This document shows, one piece after another, positions 9,199 through 17,450 of a stretch of 47,324 nt of DNA. The translations under genes were made by a program, and so were the position numbers. Positions within the stretch are counted from its first letter, which is position 1. Every line of letters begins with the position of its first letter. This stretch comes from Bacteroidales bacterium UBA1173 (GTDB taxonomy: Bacteria > Bacteroidota > Bacteroidia > Bacteroidales > F082), in the NCBI GenBank assembly GCA_002311655.1, contig DBYZ01000017.1, positions 1 through 47,324 of the forward strand. The letters are read 5' to 3'. The notes beneath the pieces were generated by a model. That model had not been told where the DNA came from, made no database searches, and saw nothing but the letters and a program-made list of their open reading frames with translations.

Positions 9199-10215
9199 TT
9201 ATTTCACTACATCGACGGTGATGCCGTTCTTAAGTTTTGTCTGACCTGTCAAAACAACGGTGGCGTTATCGTCCAAGCCGCTGATGATTTCGTATCTGTT
9301 GCCCATTCTGCGGCCGAGTTCAACGATGGTGTAAGTGACTGTGCCGTCAGCGTTGAGAACGTAAACATATTGCTCGCCTGAGCCGACCTGTTTCATGATG
9401 GCTCTGTCAGGCACCACCACGCGGAAGTTGTCGCCATAGTTCACGGTTACACGTGCGAACATGCCCGGACGCAAAGTCAGGTCGCTGTTTGCAAACTTCA
9501 CCTCGACAGGGAATGTGTGTGTCATCGAGTTGATGGTAGGGTAGATGAGGTCGACGATGCCTTTGAACACCTGGTCGCCGTAAGCATCGGTAGTGATGTC
9601 GACTTCCATACCTTTTTTAATCTGTGAATATTTGCTCTCGGAAACGTTGATGAGCATCTTCACCGGGTTGATCTTCTGAATCACGAAGAGAGGCTGTGCC
9701 ATTGCGTACATGTCGCCTTCGTCGTAGTTGCGGGCTGTCACAATGCCGTTGATAGGACTCTTCAGAATGGTGTTTTCTAGAAGGTTTTTGTAAGTCTTTT
9801 TCGAGACATCGTATTTCAAAGTTATAGCTTCGTAATCCGACTGTGATGTGGCTCCAATCTTGTACAACTGCTCGATGCGGCCGAACTCAATGGAGTCGTT
9901 GATGAGCTGAAGGTGTGCCTTTTCAAGATTAACCTCATCCATCAATGCGAGGGTTTTGCCTGCCTCGACTTTGTCGCCTATCTCTACGTAAATCTTACTG
10001 ATACGTGCCGCCGACTGAGGGGCGATGTTGTTGACGATGTCGGCTTCGATGGTGGTAGGGTAGACCTGAAGCTGTGATACATATTCGGCATTGACTGTCG
10101 TAACTGTAACTTTCGGATTATCCATCACGACCTGCTGAGTGTTTTGCGTTTTTTGTGCGCATGACATCAAAATGATGGCTGATGCGGTGATTAATAATGT
10201 GTTGAATGTTTTCAT
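9199..10215 (-). CDS. RND efflux periplasmic adaptor (membrane fusion protein), lipoprotein
   Basis: The 338-residue adaptor joins the inner-membrane pump to the outer-membrane channel. It has a lipoprotein signal with lipobox LMSC (C19), a barrel-sandwich/lipoyl half (IYVEIGDKVEAGKTLALMDE), an alpha-hairpin around residues 95-140, the second lipoyl half (SPINGIVTARNYDEGDM), and a beta-barrel plus membrane-proximal domain (LRPGMFARVTV). The ATG at 10215 begins MKTFNTLL and lies 13 nt after the tolC-like stop. An in-frame ATG at 10239 would add eight polar residues and overlap the upstream gene; it cannot be excluded, because an AGGAA directly precedes it. Confidence 0.92.
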   Translation of the reverse strand: MKTFNTLLITASAIILMSCAQKTQNTQQVVMDNPKVTVTTVNAEYVSQLQVYPTTIEADIVNNIAPQSAARISKIYVEIGDKVEAGKTLALMDEVNLEKAHLQLINDSIEFGRIEQLYKIGATSQSDYEAITLKYDVSKKTYKNLLENTILKSPINGIVTARNYDEGDMYAMAQPLFVIQKINPVKMLINVSESKYSQIKKGMEVDITTDAYGDQVFKGIVDLIYPTINSMTHTFPVEVKFANSDLTLRPGMFARVTVNYGDNFRVVVPDRAIMKQVGSGEQYVYVLNADGTVTYTIVELGRRMGNRYEIISGLDDNATVVLTGQTKLKNGITVDVVK

Positions 10216-10228
10216 ATTGTGTGTTTTA

Positions 10229-11554
10229 TTATTCTTCATTTCCTGCTAATTCTTCGATTGAGGCTTTTGTTACCATGAAGTTGTAAACTGCCTGACTCAT
10301 TGTAAGCTGAGCTTGAACCAATGCCAGCTGGGCGTCGTTGAGTTCGAGCAAGGTCGCTTTGCCGAGTTCGTACATTCTCTCCGCAATGTCGTAGCTTCGT
10401 TGTGCAACCTCTAATGTTGACTCAGCCGCAGTGTAGTTTTTCATATATGTTGCAATCTGATTCTCAAAATTTTTGAGAGCGATGCGGAGGTTGCGCTCAG
10501 TGTCTTCGATGTTGAGCTGCAAAATGTCCTGTGTCGACTTATATTGCTTTATGCTGTTATGCTTTGAAAATCCGTCGAAAATTGGGATGTTAAGGCTTAA
10601 ACCGACAACGGAATATGGGTTCCATTTGAATTTGAAGTCATCGCCCATTGCTATGTAATTGTATGAGAATGAAGCTGCAAGGGTAGGGATGTACTGGTAT
10701 TTCGTCATCTTGATGGTGCGCTCGAGCTGTTTGTTCTGCAGCTGAAGCTGTGCCAATGTAGTGTTGTTTTCAAGATCAATCTCGTTGCAGTTATACGTCA
10801 TCATCTCGTCTTTATACTGGTCTATTTCGCCTGCCACTCCGATTTTTTCCGAGAGTTCGACGCCCATCACGGCTTTGAGTTGCCAGATTGTTAGTTCGAT
10901 TGCCATAAGTGAGCTGTAGACGTTAGGTTCGGCGTTTTTTACGTTCACTTGAGCTCTAAGATATTCATATTCAGAGGCTTTGCCTGCGTTGTAGAGATGT
11001 TCTGTGTGCTCGAAGTTCTTGGCTGCGTTTTCGTATACGTTGTTATACACATCGTAGACCTGTTGTGCCAGCAACACTGCATAAAACGCTTGTTTAACCT
11101 GCGAAATCATGGCAATTTTTGATGAGCGGGCCTGTTCCACTGCGATTTCAACATCTAATGCCGACAATTTCAGTGCTTGCCACAGCTGTGCGTTGATGAG
11201 CGGCATCGATGCGCTGATTCCCGCGTTCACGTTGTTCCATTTACCAACGGATATTTCCATCGACTGTCCGCCGAAATCCATTGCCATAACTTGTTTCTTC
11301 AGCGTGCGCTGGTAACTTCCCGATGCCGTGATGTTTGGATAGAGAGCGGCGTAGGTGCCTTTTTTCGCATATCCAGACTTCTCAATGGTGAGGTCGGCGA
11401 TCTTAACGCTGTTACTTTCCTCAAGTGCGATTTCTATTGCCTGCTCGAGGGTGATGATGAGCGAGTCCTGAGCCTGCTGGGCTTCGGAAATGTTGCTCCA
11501 CATTACCGTCGTGAGGCATAAAACCGTTGTCAAAATGCTTTTAAATTTACACAT
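10229..11554 (-). CDS. TolC-family outer-membrane efflux channel protein
   Basis: The first gene of the efflux operon encodes 441 residues, with a signal peptide of about 25 residues ending near SEA-QQ. Two repeated outer-membrane efflux domains follow, dominated by long amphipathic helices (for example the AYNFMVTKASIEELAG C-terminal helix and internal MYELGKATLLELNDAQLAL). These form the trans-periplasmic tunnel of a tripartite pump. The family trimerises in the outer membrane. It has its own predicted promoter at 11601-11608, with a perfect palindrome overlapping the expected transcription start, so this is the likely control point for the whole operon. Confidence 0.93.
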   Translation of the reverse strand: MCKFKSILTTVLCLTTVMWSNISEAQQAQDSLIITLEQAIEIALEESNSVKIADLTIEKSGYAKKGTYAALYPNITASGSYQRTLKKQVMAMDFGGQSMEISVGKWNNVNAGISASMPLINAQLWQALKLSALDVEIAVEQARSSKIAMISQVKQAFYAVLLAQQVYDVYNNVYENAAKNFEHTEHLYNAGKASEYEYLRAQVNVKNAEPNVYSSLMAIELTIWQLKAVMGVELSEKIGVAGEIDQYKDEMMTYNCNEIDLENNTTLAQLQLQNKQLERTIKMTKYQYIPTLAASFSYNYIAMGDDFKFKWNPYSVVGLSLNIPIFDGFSKHNSIKQYKSTQDILQLNIEDTERNLRIALKNFENQIATYMKNYTAAESTLEVAQRSYDIAERMYELGKATLLELNDAQLALVQAQLTMSQAVYNFMVTKASIEELAGNEE

Positions 11555-11581
11555 ATTATCCTAATTTTTATTCTATTTTTC

Positions 11582-11598
11582 ACCTATTAATTATAGGT
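11582..11598. promoter_or_regulatory. Palindrome at the efflux operon start site, candidate operator
   Basis: ACCTAT and ATAGGT are perfect 6-bp inverted arms around a 5-bp TAATT centre. The site sits directly downstream of the tolC-like -7 box and spans the expected transcription start. That position suits repression by a dimeric regulator of the TetR or MarR kind. No regulator gene is in the window. Confidence 0.5.
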
Positions 11599-11600
11599 CG

Positions 11601-11608
11601 CAAAAATA
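11601..11608 (-). promoter_or_regulatory. Promoter -7 element (TATTTTTG) of the efflux operon
   Basis: An exact TAnnTTTG match on the minus strand lies 47 nt before the tolC-like start codon. The leader of about 40 nt contains the palindrome at 11582-11598. Confidence 0.55.
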
Positions 11609-11727
11609 AGGCTTTTTTGCCAATAATTTTAAATAAAAGCCAACTTTTCACCAGCGATTTTTGACGTTTCAGATCGGATATTCGTCATTTCATTTGTACA
11701 TTTTTTTATTTGTGTTTAAAAAATTTA

Positions 11728-11735
11728 TATTTTTG
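11728..11735 (+). promoter_or_regulatory. Promoter -7 element (TATTTTTG) of trkH
   Basis: An exact TAnnTTTG match ends 20 nt before the ATG at 11755. It lies downstream of the TTG at 11710, which argues against that codon as the start. A TTTG occurs at 11709-11712, but its spacing (15 bp) is shorter than usual. Confidence 0.55.
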
Positions 11736-11754
11736 CAACCACACATTTGAAAAA

Positions 11755-13284
11755 ATGAAGGCAAAGATTTACGGTATATTTATCTTGGTTGAAGCGTTCT
11801 TCATGTTCGTTTCCTCGATGGTGGCGCTTTATTACAACGTGCACTGCGGCGAAAAGGACGTGGTGTCGCTGCTTGCAGCCACTATGATTACCGGAATCTT
11901 TGGTTTTATCCTGCTTTCGGCGGGACGTGAAAAGGCAAAAAAAGGGGATGAGCGTGTCAAGAAAATCGACAACCTCACTATGAAAGACTCGTTTGTGCTG
12001 GTAACAGTGGCATGGGTGCTTTTCGCCGTGTTCGGCATGCTGCCGTTCATCTTTACTGGAGCCATCGACAACGTTACCGATGCTTTCTTCGAGTCAATGT
12101 CGGGTATCACCACCACGGGCTCCACAATCATGAACAACATTGATTCCCAACCACATGGAATCCTTTTCTGGCGCAGCATGACACAATGGCTCGGCGGTTT
12201 GGGTATCATCGTTTTGTTTTTGGCAATCATTCCTGCGGTGAATAAGAACTCAAACAAGACAATGCTGTTCTCAGCAGAGATGTCGGGATTGAGTGTCAAG
12301 AAGTTACATCCAAAAATGGCTGTCACGGCACGTCATCTTTGGCTTATCTACATGTTCCTTACAGTGGCTTGTTTTCTGGCATATTGGGCTGGTCCGATGA
12401 ACATGTACGATGCGGCTTGTCATGCGCTTACAACCATGTCGAGTGGCGGTTTCAGCACACATCAGGCGAGTTTGGGTTATTATAACTCGAGTTATCTTGA
12501 ATATATATGTGTCTTATTCATGATCATGTCGGGAATCAACTTCTCGCTGTATTATTTCCTGTTGAGAGGTGATGTGCAATATTTCGCTAAAAACGAGGAG
12601 CTGCGGTGGTTTCTGGGCGTTGTGTTCATCTCGGTGGCCGTGGTGACGGCGTTGTTCTACTATGCTCCAACTATTGATACTGTTGCTACCGACACTTCGG
12701 CATATCCTGAACTGCCGTTCGAGAACCGTTTCCGTGCCGCCTTGTTCCATGTGACAGCCATAGTGACTTCCACAGGTTATCAAGGCTCATGCTACGACTA
12801 CAACCTTTGGGGCGGACTCTTTTTGATTCCTACGCTTTTGCTTATGCTCAGCGGCTCATGCGCGGGTTCTACATCAGGTGGTATCAAAATCATACGTTGG
12901 ATGGTGTGCCTCAAGTCTATTCGCAACACTATCAAGCAGATGCTGCATCCTAGCGCAGTGTTTACCGTGAAGGTTTCAAGAGAGGTGGTGTCGAACGATA
13001 TCCTTTTCAGAACGCTGAATTTCCTGTTTTTCTATGTGATAATCTGCATCGTTAGCGTGATTGTCCTTGTTATCAGCGGCTGTGATTTCAAAGAGGGAAT
13101 CTTCAACGCCATCACTGCATTAAGCAATATGGGACCTGGCGTAGGAACAACTGGTCCCGCCACCACATTCTCTGACCTCACAGTCACAGCGAAATGGGTG
13201 ATGTCGTTCCTTATGCTGATGGGACGTCTTGAAATCTACACAGTGTTGTTGCTGTTCACTCCAACATTCTGGAACAAGAAGTAA
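11755..13284 (+). CDS. trkH: TrkH-type potassium uptake channel subunit
   Basis: This 509-residue inner-membrane K+ transporter subunit shows the four pseudo-repeated M1-P-M2 units. Their selectivity-filter loops are SGITTTGST, TMSSGGFSTH, VTSTGYQGS and LSNMGPGVG. In the family, each loop contributes a glycine to the K+ filter. The usual cytoplasmic NAD(H)/ATP-binding partner TrkA is not encoded in this window. The start at 11755 (MKAKIYGIF) follows a -7 box and begins just before the first membrane helix. It faces an operon with a mechanosensitive channel across a 20-bp gap, which suggests a role in osmotic adjustment. Confidence 0.94.
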   Translation: MKAKIYGIFILVEAFFMFVSSMVALYYNVHCGEKDVVSLLAATMITGIFGFILLSAGREKAKKGDERVKKIDNLTMKDSFVLVTVAWVLFAVFGMLPFIFTGAIDNVTDAFFESMSGITTTGSTIMNNIDSQPHGILFWRSMTQWLGGLGIIVLFLAIIPAVNKNSNKTMLFSAEMSGLSVKKLHPKMAVTARHLWLIYMFLTVACFLAYWAGPMNMYDAACHALTTMSSGGFSTHQASLGYYNSSYLEYICVLFMIMSGINFSLYYFLLRGDVQYFAKNEELRWFLGVVFISVAVVTALFYYAPTIDTVATDTSAYPELPFENRFRAALFHVTAIVTSTGYQGSCYDYNLWGGLFLIPTLLLMLSGSCAGSTSGGIKIIRWMVCLKSIRNTIKQMLHPSAVFTVKVSREVVSNDILFRTLNFLFFYVIICIVSVIVLVISGCDFKEGIFNAITALSNMGPGVGTTGPATTFSDLTVTAKWVMSFLMLMGRLEIYTVLLLFTPTFWNKK

Positions 13285-13304
13285 AACCTGATATTTCCGA
13301 AGAT

Positions 13305-14558
13305 TTATCTGTCGTTCATCATGTTAATCGAATACGATGAAGGTCTTTGAAATACCTTCAGATCGAACTGGTTGATGACCGCGTAAATATGGTCGAAGAT
13401 ATCGTTTTGGATTGCCTCGTATGAAAGCCAATCGGTCTTGGCGCTGAAGCAGTAAACCTGCATCGGAACACCGAATTCTGTCGGGTCTTTCTGGCGCACC
13501 AAAATCGTTAAGTTGTGGTTTAAATTAGGATTTTGCTTGAGATATTCCGTAAGATAAGCCCTGAAAATACCGATATTGGTCTGTCTGCGTCCATTGACGA
13601 GGGTGGAGGTGTCGATGTTGTTCGATTTGTTGTATTCTGTTATTTCCGCCTCTGTTTTTGTGATATAATCCGTGACAATCTGGAATTTCTTGTATCTTTC
13701 GAGCATTTCAGGCGTGCAGAATTTCACAGTGTCGATGTCGATGGTGAACGAGCGGGCGATTCTTCGGCCTCCCGATTCGGTCATTCCGCGCCAGTTGATG
13801 AACGGGTCGGAAATCAAGGAATAGGTCGGGATTGTGGAGATTGTGTTGTCCCAGTTCTTGACTTTCACTGTCGTCAAACCAACTTCGGTGACAGTTCCGT
13901 CGGCATTGCCTTTGACAATCCAGTCGCCGATACGAACCATATCGTTGGTACTCAATTGGATACCGCCTACAAAACCGAGAATAGGGTCTTTGAAGACAAG
14001 CATCAGCACCGCCGACATTGTACCAAGTCCTATGAAGATGTTGCCTAAGTCACGGTTTGTTAAAACAGCGATGACCAACAATGTGCAGATGATGATTAAA
14101 ATAATCTTTATGACTTGAAGCAATCCTTTGATAGGCTTGTTCTTTGATACGTCAAAAGAGTTGTAAATGTCTGATAATGAATCTAATATGGATAAAAGGA
14201 TGCCAGTGTATGTGGTCACTTCTCCAACTCTTGCCCAAACGGTGATGAAAGCGTTGAGTGAATCCAAATCAGGTGCGAAATAATAAGCCAGCTCCTTTAT
14301 CATGTAAACTGGCACAAGAAAAGCTAATCTTTTCTCCAGTTTTCTGCCAAGGAAGAAGTCGTCGTATTTGGTTTTGCTTTTTCTAATCAGTTTGCCGACG
14401 ACGTTTTTCAACAACCATTTTACCAGGAAAAACAGCAGGAATGAGATGATAAACAGTGTGATCAATCCGACGCCTTGTGAAAGGTCTCTTGCTGTCGCAG
14501 GTTCAAATCTTAAATCGTTAAATAATTTTTCGAATAATGCTAAATACTTGGTAATCAT
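13305..14558 (-). CDS. MscS-family mechanosensitive ion channel (YbdG-like)
   Basis: The 417-residue length is like E. coli YbdG. Several N-terminal membrane helices (LITLFIISFLLFFLVKWLL; YTGILLSILDSL; VIKIILIIICTLLVIAVLT) lead to the pore helix TM3 (GLGTMSAVLMLVFKDPILGFVGG). The MscS beta-domain follows (VRIGDWIVKGNADGTVTEVGLTTVKVKNWDN) with a C-terminal cytoplasmic cage region. Such channels release solutes on hypo-osmotic shock. It is the third gene of the phosphoglycerol transferase / lipid kinase / MscS operon, 12 nt after the lipid kinase stop. Confidence 0.92.
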   Translation of the reverse strand: MITKYLALFEKLFNDLRFEPATARDLSQGVGLITLFIISFLLFFLVKWLLKNVVGKLIRKSKTKYDDFFLGRKLEKRLAFLVPVYMIKELAYYFAPDLDSLNAFITVWARVGEVTTYTGILLSILDSLSDIYNSFDVSKNKPIKGLLQVIKIILIIICTLLVIAVLTNRDLGNIFIGLGTMSAVLMLVFKDPILGFVGGIQLSTNDMVRIGDWIVKGNADGTVTEVGLTTVKVKNWDNTISTIPTYSLISDPFINWRGMTESGGRRIARSFTIDIDTVKFCTPEMLERYKKFQIVTDYITKTEAEITEYNKSNNIDTSTLVNGRRQTNIGIFRAYLTEYLKQNPNLNHNLTILVRQKDPTEFGVPMQVYCFSAKTDWLSYEAIQNDIFDHIYAVINQFDLKVFQRPSSYSINMMNDR

Positions 14559-14570
14559 GATATTAAAGTT

Positions 14571-15464
14571 TTATTTTTTATCTGTGGGTAAAAGAATGTT
14601 CAAGCTGAGCGGATTGATTTCCACCTCTATATCCTTCGACATCATAACAGCCTCGCCGTCGATGTTGGCGATGTCTTCTTTTTCTCTGAAAACCTTGATT
14701 TTGCTGGCTTTATGTATGTCGACGTAATGTGTTTTGTCGATTTTTTGAGTCAGAAGTCGTTCTGCCACATACGGCACTGCCAAGAGGTTCGGCTTTTTAA
14801 ATATGCACACGTCCAGAAGACCGTCGTTGAGCGAGGCGTGAGGGGAGACCGCTGCATTGAAGCCGAATTGGTTGCTGTTTGCAAACGAGATAAACAGCGG
14901 TTCGCAGTCGAGTTCCTCTTTGTCGTTGAGAATCAGATGATATTTCTCAAGTTTGAACTTAAAATACTTTTCTGTAACGAGTTTTACGTATGTTTTAAAA
15001 CCTCGGTTAGGGTCTTTGGCGAAGAAATCGGCTATGATGGCGTCGAAGCCAACACCGGCTATGCTGATGAATGGCACTCCATTCATTGTGGCGGTGTCGA
15101 TTTTCGATTTCACGCCTTTGTTTATCACTTCTGTGATGACTTTCTTAGGTTTCAAAGGCAGATGCAGATGTCGTGCGAGACCGTTGCCTGAACCGTAAGG
15201 CACAATTGCGAAGGTCTGACGAGCTCCAATCATGTTGGTCGCAACCTCGTTAATGGTTCCGTCGCCACCTACAGCCACTATGATATCGTATTCATTATCA
15301 ATGGCTTGCTTTGTCAATTCGGCAGCATGACCGCCATATTCGGTTAACGTTATGGTGTAGTCGTATTTGTCCTTGTCAATCAATTCCTCAACAATTGAAG
15401 GGAACTTCGACTTGTTGTGATGACCGGAAATCGGGTTGACAATAAACAAAATCTTCTCTTTCAT
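14571..15464 (-). CDS. Diacylglycerol/lipid kinase family protein (YegS/DgkB type)
   Basis: This is a 297-residue soluble lipid kinase. Diagnostic motifs are FIVNPISG near the N-terminus, the nucleotide loop GGDGTINEV at 66-74, and GSGNGLAR at 91-98, followed by the beta-sandwich C-terminal domain (IDGEAV). The family phosphorylates diacylglycerol or related lipids with ATP at the inner face of the membrane. Its start codon overlaps the upstream stop as ATGA (15461-15464), a sign of translational coupling to the phosphoglycerol transferase. That enzyme class releases diacylglycerol, so this kinase plausibly recycles it to phosphatidic acid (inference). A sphingoid-base kinase role is an alternative in Bacteroidota, which make sphingolipids. 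Confidence 0.88.
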   Translation of the reverse strand: MKEKILFIVNPISGHHNKSKFPSIVEELIDKDKYDYTITLTEYGGHAAELTKQAIDNEYDIIVAVGGDGTINEVATNMIGARQTFAIVPYGSGNGLARHLHLPLKPKKVITEVINKGVKSKIDTATMNGVPFISIAGVGFDAIIADFFAKDPNRGFKTYVKLVTEKYFKFKLEKYHLILNDKEELDCEPLFISFANSNQFGFNAAVSPHASLNDGLLDVCIFKKPNLLAVPYVAERLLTQKIDKTHYVDIHKASKIKVFREKEDIANIDGEAVMMSKDIEVEINPLSLNILLPTDKK

Positions 15465-17389
15465 TTTATGTATAACTTATTGTTAATCATTCTGTTATTA
15501 TATTGCTGAAGGCGCATCTTAAACTTGCCGTCAAGCTCGCTCCATGTCTCGTAATCGCCTTCTTTGTAAAGGTTGTTTGTGAGGCATGGGTCTTTTTCAA
15601 TGTCAAAGACAGCTGTGATGTTATGACCGTCAGACTGAAGCATATACTCACCATCGGAATACTGGTAAATATTGTTGAGATAGCTAGCAAAACAAGGCTC
15701 TTGCAGGCTGTCGAACACGTTTCTGCCGAAGGTGAAGATGGTGTCATTGTAACCAAGCGCCGCCAAAAGACTAATTCCAAGGTCTGTCTGCTGTGCTAAA
15801 ATATTGGTGTTCAATGGTTTTATGATGCTTGGCGCATAAAATGCCGTCACAATCTGATATTGTCCCTGTCCGTTGAGGTAGTTGTCGAAATGATGTTCCG
15901 GATTAACATGATCGCCGACCAAAACGAAGATGGTGCTGTCGAACCAGCTGTAATTGCTCATGGTTTCGAAGAAATTACGCATGGCGTCATCGGTGTAACG
16001 CATGGTCTTCTCAAAATCGGTTTTGTAGTCACCGTCAGGGAGCTTGTAACCTTTCGGAAGCTTGAACGGATGATGCGACGAAAGCGTGAAAACGCCAGCA
16101 GCAAAAGGCTTTTTCATCTCGTTGACCTTATGCGCTGTGTATTGCAGGAACGGCATGTCGGAGATGCCCCAGGTGCCGTCGTAGTCATCATCATTGCCAT
16201 ATTCATTGCGCCCGTAATAGCTGTCGAAGCCAGCGGATTGGGCGGAGGAGTCGAAGTTCATGCTGCCGTTGTTGCCGCCGTGGAAAAATGCCGTGGTATA
16301 TCCGTGTTTCTTTAAAATACTGCCGATTCCGTCAAGTCGGTTCACAGCATATCGTGACTCCACATAGTCTTTCGACATCAATGAAGGCAAGCCAGAAAGT
16401 ATTGATGTCACAGCCTCGATTGACTGTCTTCCATTTGCCATCCCATTGAAAACCAAACTGTTGGATAGTAACGAGTCGAGGAACGGGGTGAGTGTCGTTT
16501 TACGTTGTTTGTTGTAAAACTTCACCATTTCCTGTCCGTGACTCTCCAAAATGATAATGAAAATGTTGTAATCTTGAGCGCTTCTTTCGATGAATCTGTT
16601 GATTGTCAAGTCATTATGAATAGGAGAGTAGAGCTGCTCCAACTCCTCGTCATCGTAATAATGAAGCGGTTGCAACACGTTTCCCGACGAGCCGCGTCCG
16701 ATTGTGAACGGAGTATTCAAAACCAGCGGGATATTCTGTGTTTTCGTGTATTTTGCCGCTGTTATGATGCTGATTGGCTTGTTCTGCAAACCGCCACGCA
16801 GACCGATGATAGAAGCGGCGACGAGACATAAAAATATGATTGAACGTGTTGTGTACCAATATTTTCTATTGATGATGACGGCCGGTTTAACTCTCGTCTT
16901 TCGTGTTAAGATGATTATCGCGAAAAGAAACACGGCGAAAACCACCACCATGAACCAGAAATCTATCAGGAATTGTGTTATCAAACCGCCTTGATTGTCA
17001 TCGGTATGTTGGGCAAAACCGAACAATTCGGAGGTCATTCTTTTGTCGATATAGCGGTAATATATGATATCGATAATATTTAAAGTAATACTTAACGAAT
17101 TCGTTATAACAAACAGAATATCAATTATTTTGCGATAGTATTTGTTGTACTTAAATTCACAAGGAATGCCGTAAAAAACAAGGAATGGGAGGTTGGCGAT
17201 TATGAGCGTCCAGATGTCGAAACGCATCCCGATAAAAAACAGTTTGAACTGCTCGCCGACACTCAGTCCAGGGAAGTTTCCTGTGTTGAAAAGAAAAAGC
17301 AGCCACCTGCTTATCGCAAGCAGCAGCAACATCACGCCGAGACGGATGACGAACACTTTCCAAAGAGGCAGTTCCTTATTTGAAAACAT
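15461..17389 (-). CDS. LtaS/OpgB-like phosphoglycerol transferase (sulfatase-fold membrane enzyme)
   Basis: The protein has 642 residues: five N-terminal membrane helices (about residues 10-215) followed by a periplasmic alkaline-phosphatase/sulfatase-fold domain. Metal-site motifs include IIILESHGQEM, the nucleophile region GRQSIEAVTSILSGLPS, FFHGGNNGSM and LVGDHVNPEHHF. The family comprises lipoteichoic acid synthase and OpgB/MdoB, which transfer phosphoglycerol from phosphatidylglycerol and release diacylglycerol; related phosphoethanolamine transferases are more distant. A Gram-negative host favours the OpgB-like role. The ATG at 17389 (MFSNKELPLWK) is chosen because a TATCTTTG promoter box lies at 17404-17411, inside a longer in-frame extension. 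First gene of an operon with a lipid kinase and MscS. Confidence 0.87.
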   Translation of the reverse strand: MFSNKELPLWKVFVIRLGVMLLLLAISRWLLFLFNTGNFPGLSVGEQFKLFFIGMRFDIWTLIIANLPFLVFYGIPCEFKYNKYYRKIIDILFVITNSLSITLNIIDIIYYRYIDKRMTSELFGFAQHTDDNQGGLITQFLIDFWFMVVVFAVFLFAIIILTRKTRVKPAVIINRKYWYTTRSIIFLCLVAASIIGLRGGLQNKPISIITAAKYTKTQNIPLVLNTPFTIGRGSSGNVLQPLHYYDDEELEQLYSPIHNDLTINRFIERSAQDYNIFIIILESHGQEMVKFYNKQRKTTLTPFLDSLLSNSLVFNGMANGRQSIEAVTSILSGLPSLMSKDYVESRYAVNRLDGIGSILKKHGYTTAFFHGGNNGSMNFDSSAQSAGFDSYYGRNEYGNDDDYDGTWGISDMPFLQYTAHKVNEMKKPFAAGVFTLSSHHPFKLPKGYKLPDGDYKTDFEKTMRYTDDAMRNFFETMSNYSWFDSTIFVLVGDHVNPEHHFDNYLNGQGQYQIVTAFYAPSIIKPLNTNILAQQTDLGISLLAALGYNDTIFTFGRNVFDSLQEPCFASYLNNIYQYSDGEYMLQSDGHNITAVFDIEKDPCLTNNLYKEGDYETWSELDGKFKMRLQQYNNRMINNKLYIK

Positions 17390-17403
17390 AAAATTATTTT
17401 CCG

Positions 17404-17411
17404 CAAAGATA
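17404..17411 (-). promoter_or_regulatory. Promoter -7 element (TATCTTTG) of the phosphoglycerol transferase operon
   Basis: An exact TAnnTTTG match lies on the minus strand, with its last base 15 nt before the ATG at 17389. It is back to back with the M23 gene promoter, with 12 bp between the boxes. Confidence 0.55.
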
Positions 17412-17423
17412 ATAAAAAAAATG

Positions 17424-17431
17424 TAATTTTG
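17424..17431 (+). promoter_or_regulatory. Promoter -7 element (TAATTTTG) of the M23 peptidase gene
   Basis: An exact TAnnTTTG match ends 20 nt before the ATG at 17451. Only 12 bp separate it from the mirrored box of the divergent operon, so the two polymerase footprints must overlap. Confidence 0.55.
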
Positions 17432-17450
17432 TAAATCAAATTTATTGAAA

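Noticed and set aside
11555..11754. tRNA or small RNA gene in the intergenic gap
   Set aside because: The region is AT-rich with two promoter boxes and a short palindrome; no cloverleaf or other RNA fold was seen here or in other gaps.
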